Shown: piece by piece, positions 15,909-20,734 of the stretch
Layout of the letters: each line of letters starts with the position of its first letter
Position numbering within the stretch: position 1 is the first letter of the stretch
From: an uncultured Acidimicrobiaceae bacterium
GTDB lineage: Bacteria; Actinomycetota; Acidimicrobiia; Acidimicrobiales; Microtrichaceae
Length of the DNA: 20,734 nt
Assembly (NCBI GenBank): GCA_937868025.1
Contig: CALMLJ010000192.1
Span: 1-20,734 of the forward strand
Reading direction: 5' to 3'
Notes under the pieces: generated by a model
The model's input: the letters and a program-made list of their open reading frames with translations, nothing else
Database searches by the model: none
Told to the model about the DNA's origin: nothing
Program-made: the position numbers and the translations under genes

Positions 15909-16053
15909 TCTTCCCCACCAGTCCTCACCGTTGGGCACCCGTTTCGGGTGCCGTCGCGTCTGGAGTGGTGTCCGGCACCGGGGTCGACGGTCCTTGGTGG
16001 GACTGGGTCGACGCCGTGATGACGATGCCGGACTTGCGGGGTACTCCCCTTCG
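15903..16053 (-). promoter_or_regulatory. yybP-ykoY manganese riboswitch (aptamer)
   Basis: Read on the minus strand, the leader of the M50-ATPase operon begins CGAAGGGGAGTA (16053-16042) and ends GAAGACCTTCG (about 15913-15903). P1 forms from CGAAGG with CCTTCG. The 5' GGGGAGUA and 3' AAGACCUU boxes are the hallmark ends of RF00080 (compare AAAGGGGAGUAGC and GCAAGACCUUU in Bacillus subtilis yybP). Between them, GTCCGGCA pairs with TGCCGGAC and encloses UCGUCAUCA, matching the conserved CGUCAAU loop. GGCACCCG-TTT-CGGGTGCC (15952-15934) is a perfect accessory hairpin, and CACCA/TGGTG close another helix. The class binds Mn2+ and typically controls Mn exporters, which fits the P-type ATPase downstream. 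This is a pattern match by eye, not a covariance search. Confidence 0.83.
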
Positions 16054-16201
16054 TTCAATTGTCACTGCAGCACCGTGAGGCGCTGGGGACACACTACCTG
16101 GTGGATCGGCGGATCACACGTGACGTTCGGCTCATTTCCTGAGAGTGCCTCACAGGAGCGCACCAGATCTCAGTGTCATGGGTCGCGGCGATGATGTGTC
16201 C
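16054..16201. other. Intergenic region upstream of the riboswitch and the divergent small gene
   Basis: With the riboswitch leader (15869-16053), this completes the only gap over 300 bases between genes. It should hold the promoter of the minus-strand riboswitch transcript and that of the plus-strand gene at 16202. On the minus strand GGTAGTGTG (around 16095) is a possible -10 region, but I see no good -35. Nothing else is recognisable. Confidence 0.35.
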
Positions 16202-16531
16202 ATGCAGTCCCAGACGCTCCGTTTCTCCGAATCCGTGCGGGTGCTCTCCGACGCCGCGCGGCGTCGAGGGCTGAACGTCCCTGCCTTCCGCAGCCCGCCG
16301 CAACGCCCCGAGGTCGACCGCACCCTGCGTCGCCGGCCCGGTGGCGAGGTCACCGTCGCCGTTCGCGTGGCGGGCCGTCCGTTCGCCGCCGTGCAGACCG
16401 ACCTCATCGAGGCGCTCCTCATCGTCAACGAGGTCGCGGCCGACGCGGCACAGTCCGTTCGCCGTGATCTGTGGAACGCCCTGGCCCGGGCCGGCCAGGT
16501 CGAGGGTCCGCCGTCCCTGGTCGCGGCGTAG
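16202..16531 (+). CDS. Small hypothetical protein
   Basis: The product has 109 residues from the ATG at 16202. In-frame starts at 16145 (GTG) and 16178 exist, but their extra residues look non-coding. I do not recognise a named family. The protein is basic and soluble-looking: an N-terminal helix (SESVRVLSDAARRRG), a proline-containing middle (VPAFRSPPQRPEVDRTLRR), a probable strand region (GEVTVAVRVAGRPFAAVQ) and a helical end (DLIEALLIVNEVAADAA and on). Codon use matches real genes of the window. There are no membrane segments and no metal or nucleotide motif. It lies 25 bases upstream of the metal-receptor gene and may be co-transcribed with it and the oxygenase. It is divergent from the riboswitch operon. 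Confidence 0.68.
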   Translation: MQSQTLRFSESVRVLSDAARRRGLNVPAFRSPPQRPEVDRTLRRRPGGEVTVAVRVAGRPFAAVQTDLIEALLIVNEVAADAAQSVRRDLWNALARAGQVEGPPSLVAA

Positions 16532-16556
16532 CGGCCGGGCTGGCAGGATGGCGCTG

Positions 16557-17258
16557 ATGCGCGTCGTCAGCCTCGTCCCGTCGGTCACCGAAACCCTGCT
16601 GGCGTGGGGTGTCGAGCCGGTGGCGGTCACTCGGTACTGCGAGCAGCCGGGGTACCCGACCGTCGGCGGCACCAAGAACCCCGATCTCGACGCGATCATT
16701 CGACTCGCCCCCGACGTCGTGGTGCTCGACGAGGAGGAGAACCGTCGCCCCGACGCCGACGCGCTCGTGGCCGCCGGCGTCCCGGTGCACGTCACCGCCG
16801 TCCGCTCCGTCGACGACGTGGCCCCGGCGCTCGCCGCGCTGGCCGCTGCGGTCGGGGCCGACCCGCTCGACGCCGCCGACCCCCTCGATGCCGCCGATCC
16901 GGCGCCAGGCGCCGGCACCGGCGCCTCCCGTCGCGCCTTCGTTCCGATCTGGCGGCGGCCGTGGATGACGATCAACGCCGACACCTACGGCGCGTCGCTC
17001 CTCGCCCGCGTCGGCTGGACGACCGTGTTCGGCGACGCCACGCAGCGGTATCCCACCATCGAACTCGACGATGTCCGTGGATCGGCCCCCGACGCCGCCC
17101 TCGTCCCGACCGAGCCCTACGCGTTCGACGAGCGCCACTGCCGTGAGCTGGAGGCCGAGCTCGGGTGCCCGGCACTGCTCGTCGACGGCAAGGACCTGTT
17201 CTGGTGGGGCACTCGCACACCCTCCGCACTCCGGCGATTGGCACAGGTACTCCCATGA
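16557..17258 (+). CDS. Helical backbone metal receptor (BtuF/TroA-like) without signal peptide
   Basis: The product has 233 residues from the ATG at 16557, giving the family start MRVVSLVPSVTETLLAWG. An ATG three codons earlier is also possible. RYCEQP (26-31) followed by VGGTKNPDLDAIIRLAPDVVVLDEEENRR (36-64) is the typical core of the PF01497-related 'helical backbone metal receptor' proteins, cytosolic-looking relatives of cobalamin- and siderophore-binding proteins. There is no signal peptide, lipobox or transporter gene nearby. A duplicated ADPLDA unit and a Gly/Ala/Pro stretch (about 101-123) replace part of the helical backbone. Its stop overlaps the start of the oxygenase by 4 nt (ATGA), so the two are coupled. 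The ligand (corrinoid, haem or metal chelate) is unknown. Confidence 0.82.
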   Translation: MRVVSLVPSVTETLLAWGVEPVAVTRYCEQPGYPTVGGTKNPDLDAIIRLAPDVVVLDEEENRRPDADALVAAGVPVHVTAVRSVDDVAPALAALAAAVGADPLDAADPLDAADPAPGAGTGASRRAFVPIWRRPWMTINADTYGASLLARVGWTTVFGDATQRYPTIELDDVRGSAPDAALVPTEPYAFDERHCRELEAELGCPALLVDGKDLFWWGTRTPSALRRLAQVLP

Positions 17259-18163
17259 ACGAACTCCCGGTCATCGATCTCCGGATGGGTGACGACGCAG
17301 CGACCGCCATCGACGAGGCCTGCAGGTCGCGTGGCTTCTTCGTCGTGACCGGGCACGGAGTCCCCCTCGACCTCGTCGCCGATCTCGACGCGTGCGCCCG
17401 GGAGTTCTTCGCCCGCCCCGATGCCGAGAAGGAGCCGATCGCGATGCGCCACGGTGGGCGGGCGTGGCGCGGCTGGTTCCCGTTGGGGGGCGAGCTCACG
17501 TCGGGTCGCCCCGACCAGAAGGAAGGCCTCTACTTCGGTGCCGAACTGCCGGCCGGTGACCATCGCCCGATGCACGGGCCGAACCTCTTTCCCGCCGAAC
17601 CGGCCGAGCTGCGAGGGCTCGTCCTGCGCTACCTCGACGAGTTGACGGCCCTCGGCCACCGGCTCGTCGCCCTGCTCGACCGCGGGTTCGGCGCAGACGG
17701 CCGACTCAGCTCGCTCGTCGCCGATCCGCTCGTCCTGTTCCGGATCTTCGGGTACCCGGCCGGCACCGAGGGGTGGGGAGTGGGCGAGCACACCGACTAT
17801 GGGCTGCTCACGATCCTCCATCAGGACGAGAGCGGTGGGTTGCAGGTCCGCGACGGCGACACGTGGACCGACGTGCCGCCGTTGCCGGGCTCGTTCGTCT
17901 GCAACATCGGCGACATGTTGGAGAAGGCCACGGGCGGGGTCTACCGCTCGACGCCGCACCGGGTGCAGAACACGTCGTCGCGCTACCGGGTGTCGATGCC
18001 GTTCTTCTTCGACCCGGGTTGGGACGCCCGGGTCGAGCGGCTCATCGAGGACACGCCGACGGGGGTTGCCCGGTGGGACGGCGCCGATCCCCACCTGTTC
18101 GACGGCACCTACGGCGACTACGTGTGGCAGAAGGTCGGCTCGGTGTTCCCGGATCTTCGTTAG
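17255..18163 (+). CDS. 2-oxoglutarate/Fe(II)-dependent oxygenase, isopenicillin-N-synthase-like
   Basis: The product has 302 residues from the ATG at 17255, which overlaps the previous stop by 4 nt. The N-terminal DIOX_N part is clear (LPVIDLRMG, then SRGFFVVTGHGVP at 25-37). The jelly-roll core has the iron ligands His179 and Asp181 in GVGEHTDYGLLTILHQD and His235 in YRSTPHRVQNT, with the 2-oxoglutarate clamp R245-V-S247 in YRVSMPFFFDP. NIGDMLEKATGG (217-228) is also family-typical. These soluble enzymes hydroxylate, desaturate or cyclise small molecules. The substrate cannot be told. Coupling to the metal-receptor-like protein suggests that both act in one process. Its stop overlaps that of the convergent minus-strand gene (18160) by 4 bases. 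Confidence 0.92.
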   Translation: MNELPVIDLRMGDDAATAIDEACRSRGFFVVTGHGVPLDLVADLDACAREFFARPDAEKEPIAMRHGGRAWRGWFPLGGELTSGRPDQKEGLYFGAELPAGDHRPMHGPNLFPAEPAELRGLVLRYLDELTALGHRLVALLDRGFGADGRLSSLVADPLVLFRIFGYPAGTEGWGVGEHTDYGLLTILHQDESGGLQVRDGDTWTDVPPLPGSFVCNIGDMLEKATGGVYRSTPHRVQNTSSRYRVSMPFFFDPGWDARVERLIEDTPTGVARWDGADPHLFDGTYGDYVWQKVGSVFPDLR

Positions 18164-18807
18164 ATGCCGAAGGCGGCCGTGCGTGCCGTTTCGACCGCGG
18201 CGACGTCGGTGCCGGTGACCTCGACCTCGGCGATCGCCTGGCGACCGTAGAGGAACAACAACAGCTCGGCCGGCGGTCCGGTCACGGTGACGACCCGGTC
18301 ACCCTTGCCGGCGCGGTGCGAACCGTCGACGGCACCCGTCGCCTCGAGTTGCAGCGCCACGTCGCCGATGCGCGCCTTGCGCAGGATCAGCCCTGACAGC
18401 TGCCGCACCTTGCCCCACACCTCGGTCTGCAGGTCGTCGCGGTCGGTGCGGGGCGCGAGCCCCTGGGGGCGTCGGACGTCCTCGTGGTGCACCGTGTACT
18501 CGACGAGGCTCATCGCCGCCCGGATCGCCGGCACCGACAACGGGCCCTTCGGCGGCGTCCGGACCCGGGCGACGACCGCTTCGAATCCCCGGCGCTGCTC
18601 CTTGTCCATCAACTTCCGGGTGAACGCCTCGAACGGGCCGCCCACCAGGATGCCGGGCGCCGAGAGCGGGTTGCGCTCGCGGATGGCGAGGTGTGCCGCC
18701 AGATCGAACGCGGTCCATTCGCCACAGAGCGTCGGCACGTCCGGACCCAGCTCCAGCATCAGGTCGCACAGCTCGTGGCGTTCGCGGAGGTCGAGGTCGG
18801 TGGCCAT
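18160..18807 (-). CDS. TIGR03085-type metal-binding, mycothiol/maleylpyruvate-isomerase-like (DinB fold) protein
   Basis: The product has 215 residues from the ATG at 18807, with GGTAGG upstream. CGEWTAFDLAAHLAIRERNP (28-47) carries the first His (39), and LVEYTVHHEDVRRPQ (101-115) carries the HH-E-D cluster (107-110). Both segments match the DinB-like helical bundle of the TIGR03085 family in mycothiol-producing actinobacteria. The C-terminal half (LQLEATGAVDGSHRAGKGDRVVTVTGPPAELLLFLYGR) is the usual MDMPI C-domain-like part. Relatives include mycothiol-dependent transferases and isomerases, but most TIGR03085 members have no proven function. It is convergent, with a 4-base overlap, with the oxygenase and divergent from the STAS gene. 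It is probably cytosolic. Confidence 0.87.
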   Translation of the reverse strand: MATDLDLRERHELCDLMLELGPDVPTLCGEWTAFDLAAHLAIRERNPLSAPGILVGGPFEAFTRKLMDKEQRRGFEAVVARVRTPPKGPLSVPAIRAAMSLVEYTVHHEDVRRPQGLAPRTDRDDLQTEVWGKVRQLSGLILRKARIGDVALQLEATGAVDGSHRAGKGDRVVTVTGPPAELLLFLYGRQAIAEVEVTGTDVAAVETARTAAFGI

Positions 18808-18883
18808 GTGTCGAACCTACCGTCTGGACGAGCCGACGACGGGGTACTGGGCCGGTTCGTCGACCAACGAGGCAGGTACGGGC

Positions 18884-19225
18884 ATGGAACCCAGCAGCAC
18901 GGACGTCGAGGGCCTCGGCGCCCGCGCCGAGCAGACCGGTGACCGGGCTTGGCGCGTGACCATCGCCGGCGAACTCGACGCTGCGACGGCGCCCGAACTC
19001 GCCGCCGTGCTCGATCCGCTGGTCGCGACGGAGTCGCCGACGGTGGTCGTCAACCTCCTCGACGTCACCTTCATGGACTCGTCGGGTCTGCGGACGCTCG
19101 TGCGGGCCGCCAACGAGGCGAAGGATTCCGGCGGTTCGCTCGTGCTCGCCCGGGCATCGGGCGCAGTCGTCCGGCTGCTCGAGGTCACCGGGCTGGTCGA
19201 CCACCTGCCGACGACCGAGCCCTGA
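18884..19225 (+). CDS. STAS-domain anti-sigma-factor antagonist (RsbV/SpoIIAA-like)
   Basis: The product has 113 residues from the ATG at 18884, with GAGGCAGG a few bases upstream. Longer in-frame extension upstream is only antisense of the neighbouring gene. The STAS core is complete: WRVTIAGELDAATAPEL (23-39), VVVNLLDVTFMDSSGLRTLVRA (54-75) with the phosphorylatable Ser at 66/67 in the DSSG motif, and LVLARASGAVVRLLEVTGLVDHL at the end. In the known partner-switching scheme the unphosphorylated protein sequesters an anti-sigma kinase and frees a sigma factor. No RsbW-like kinase or sigma factor gene lies within the window, so the partners must be elsewhere. It is convergent with the response regulator across a hairpin. 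Confidence 0.9.
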   Translation: MEPSSTDVEGLGARAEQTGDRAWRVTIAGELDAATAPELAAVLDPLVATESPTVVVNLLDVTFMDSSGLRTLVRAANEAKDSGGSLVLARASGAVVRLLEVTGLVDHLPTTEP

Positions 19226-19275
19226 CCGCCGGCCCTCGCGGGCGTGAGCGACCAGTCGTCGCGGCGGGCGGTCAG
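19222..19275. terminator. Inverted repeat containing both opposing stop codons
   Basis: CTGACCGCC (19222-19230) and GGCGGTCAG (19267-19275) are perfect 9-bp complements. Each contains the stop codon of one of the two convergent genes (STAS on plus, response regulator on minus). A smaller GCCC-TCGC-GGGC can form inside. It probably acts as a bidirectional terminator. Confidence 0.45.
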
Positions 19276-19754
19276 CCGGCGGAGCGGTTGGGAAGTCGCA
19301 CGACGGTGAGGAAGAAGTCGTCGATGCGGCGGATCACGTCGTGGAAGCGCTCGAAGTCGACCGGCTTGGTGATGAACGCGTTCGCGTGCAGCTGGTAGGT
19401 GTCGATCACGTCGATCTCGGCCTCTGACGTGGTGAGCACGATCACGGGGATGTGGCTGAGGTTCGGGTCGCCCTTGACCTCGGCCAGCACCTCCTTGCCG
19501 TCCTTGCGGGGGAGGTTGAGGTCGAGCAGCACGAGGTGCGGCGCGGTCGCGTCGGAGAACCGGCCCTCGTGGCGGAGGTACGCCATCGCCTCCTCACCGT
19601 TCTCGACGACGTCGAGGTGGTGGATCAACTTGCTCTGCTCGAGGGCCTCTCGGGTGATGAGGACATCACCGGGATCGTCCTCGACCAGGAGCAGCCGGAT
19701 CGGCTCGATCGCGGCAGTGAGTGCGTCGGGTCCGAGCCCGTCGATCTTGGTCAT
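19272..19754 (-). CDS. Single-domain response regulator, Rcp1-like
   Basis: The product has 160 residues and is a CheY-type receiver with no output domain. Acidic pocket VEDDPGD is at 24-30, phospho-acceptor Asp78 in HLVLLDLNLPRKDGKEV, switch Thr109 in VIVLTTSEAE, and Lys130 in FITKPVDFERF. The ITREALEQ and LNLPRKDG features resemble Rcp1, the response regulator of cyanobacterial and bacterial phytochromes. Its ATG overlaps the stop of the upstream histidine kinase by 4 nt (ATGA), with GAGGA as ribosome site, so the two are co-translated and form a cognate pair. Without an output domain it must act by protein contact, by phosphorelay or on a downstream effector that lies elsewhere. The sensed signal depends on the missing kinase N-terminus. 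Confidence 0.93.
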   Translation of the reverse strand: MTKIDGLGPDALTAAIEPIRLLLVEDDPGDVLITREALEQSKLIHHLDVVENGEEAMAYLRHEGRFSDATAPHLVLLDLNLPRKDGKEVLAEVKGDPNLSHIPVIVLTTSEAEIDVIDTYQLHANAFITKPVDFERFHDVIRRIDDFFLTVVRLPNRSAG

Positions 19755-20734
19755 GGAAGGTCCTCGCTCGCCGACGCGCCGGGACCGTCGGAGGGGACGG
19801 TCGCTCCGGCGAGGTCGCGTTCGTCAATGTACCCCGATGGTTCGGCGGGCGAGCTCGGCAGCGTCCATCTGACCGAAGTTCCCCCATTGCGGGGAGGAGC
19901 GTCGATCCAGATCTCGCCGCCGTGGAACTCGACGATCTTCTTGCAGAGCGCCAGGCCGATTCCGGTGCCCTCGAACGCGTCACGGCTGTGCAACCGCTGG
20001 AAGATCACGAACACCCGCTCGCGGAACGTCTCGTCGATCCCGATGCCGTTGTCGGTGAAGGTGAACGTCCACCGGTCGTCGGTGGGTTCGGCGGTCAGGT
20101 GGATCCGAGGAGCGACATCGGTCCGGCGGTACTTGAGGGCGTTCGCCAACAGGTTCTGGAGGAGGGCGGCCAGGAGCGACGGGTCGCCGGGGACGACCGG
20201 GAGGTGCTCGTGGCGGAACTCCGCCTCCGTCGCGATGATGGGCGCTGAGTAGCTCTCGGCCACCGTGTCGGCGATCGCGGCGAGGTCGCACTCCACGAAC
20301 GTGTCGGTCGTGCGCCCGACCCGGGAGAAGTTGAGGAGGTCGCTGATGAGCGCCTGCATTCGCTTGGCGCCGTCGACGGCGTACTCGATGTACAACCGGC
20401 CCTTGTCGTCGAGCTCGTCGGCGTAGCGCTGCTCGAGGAGCTGGCAGAACGACGCCACCTTGCGAAGCGGTTCCTGCAGGTCGTGCGACGCCACGTAGGC
20501 GAACTGCTCGAGGTCGCGGTTGGACCGTTCGAGCGATTGGCTCTGGTGGGCGAGCTCCGAGCTGGCGATCTCCGCCGCTGCGAGTTCGGCGACCAGTCGG
20601 CGGCGCATGTCGTCGACGCGGGTCGCGAGCTGTTCGATCTCGTGTGGCCCCGACACCACGATCTCGGTGTCGAACCGGCCGAGATCGACGCTGTCGGTCT
20701 GGTCGACCAGCTGCTCGATCGGGACCACGACCCG
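19751..20734 (-). CDS. HAMP-HisKA-HATPase sensor histidine kinase (5' end outside window)
   Basis: About 328 codons are open to the right edge, so the sensor part is missing. The visible N-terminal part VVVPIEQLVDQTDSVDLGRF through EIEQLATRVDDMRRRL is a HAMP linker, implying a membrane or sensor module before it. A coiled coil (SELAHQSQSLERSNRDLEQF) leads to the H-box VASHDLQEPLRKV, whose His codon ends at 20485. This H-box type is shared with phytochrome-like kinases. The N-box (LLANALKYR), G1 box (FTDNGIGIDE), F-box region (VFVIFQRLHSRDAFEGTG) and G2 (GTGIGLALCKKIVEFHGG) are all intact, so the kinase should be active. A GTG at 20728 is not the true start. A low-complexity tail follows. The stop overlaps the response-regulator ATG. 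Confidence 0.92.
   Translation of the reverse strand, partial: RVVVPIEQLVDQTDSVDLGRFDTEIVVSGPHEIEQLATRVDDMRRRLVAELAAAEIASSELAHQSQSLERSNRDLEQFAYVASHDLQEPLRKVASFCQLLEQRYADELDDKGRLYIEYAVDGAKRMQALISDLLNFSRVGRTTDTFVECDLAAIADTVAESYSAPIIATEAEFRHEHLPVVPGDPSLLAALLQNLLANALKYRRTDVAPRIHLTAEPTDDRWTFTFTDNGIGIDETFRERVFVIFQRLHSRDAFEGTGIGLALCKKIVEFHGGEIWIDAPPRNGGTSVRWTLPSSPAEPSGYIDERDLAGATVPSDGPGASASEDLP

Noticed and set aside
15869..15928. N-terminal extension of the M50 protease from 15928
   Set aside because: It would be translated from the riboswitch's own P1 and expression platform. GTG at 15868 has a strong AAGGAG site and a family-like N-terminus.
15869..16053. Leader considered as a cobalamin riboswitch because of the BtuF-like gene nearby
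   Set aside because: That gene is on the other strand and not downstream of this leader. The conserved ends fit yybP-ykoY and no B12-box was seen.

Overview
The window is about 20.7 kb of very GC-rich, densely packed DNA. The third codon position is almost always G or C, intergenic gaps are short, and several stop/start codons overlap. The gene content points to a high-GC actinobacterium: a deazaflavin (F420)-dependent nitroreductase-family protein, a mycothiol-type DinB-like protein (TIGR03085 family), and a Thr-rich surface lipoprotein with delta-60 repeats. The style resembles the Acidimicrobiia (Ilumatobacter-like); that placement is an inference, because no rRNA or other marker is present.

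Layout: (1) 1-2525, minus: a large secreted lipoprotein with a Pro/Thr-rich stalk and delta-60 repeats, running off the left edge. (2) 2637-3083, plus: a DDN/F420-type oxidoreductase, ending in a strong hairpin shared with the next, convergent gene. (3) 3152-11818: a polyamine-type uptake and catabolism locus. It holds a PuuB/DadA-like FAD oxidoreductase (minus), a single ORF that fuses a PotA ATPase to a PotD binding protein, potB, potC, a class III aminotransferase (minus) and a gamma-aminobutyraldehyde-type aldehyde dehydrogenase (plus). The importer would bring in putrescine or spermidine, the oxidoreductase or aminotransferase would remove an amino group, and the dehydrogenase would oxidise the aminoaldehyde. 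(4) 11970-16053, minus: an M50 site-2-protease-like membrane protein with CBS-like tail, overlapping by one base with a P2-type Ca2+/Mn2+ ATPase. Their leader reads as a yybP-ykoY manganese riboswitch with a translational expression platform. (5) 16202-18163, plus: a small unknown protein, a signal-less BtuF/TroA-like 'helical backbone metal receptor' and, overlapping it by 4 nt, a 2-oxoglutarate/Fe(II) oxygenase. (6) 18160-18807, minus: a TIGR03085-type protein, convergent with the oxygenase. (7) 18884-19225, plus: a STAS anti-sigma-factor antagonist. (8) 19272-20734, minus: a HAMP-HisKA-HATPase histidine kinase (cut by the right edge) overlapping by 4 nt with an Rcp1-type single-domain response regulator.

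The two most interesting points are the in-frame PotA-PotD fusion (ATPase inside, binding protein outside, joined by one predicted membrane helix) and the Mn2+ riboswitch, whose P1 3' strand is also complementary to the Shine-Dalgarno region of the protease-ATPase operon. No CRISPR array, tRNA, rRNA, insertion sequence or phage gene was seen.
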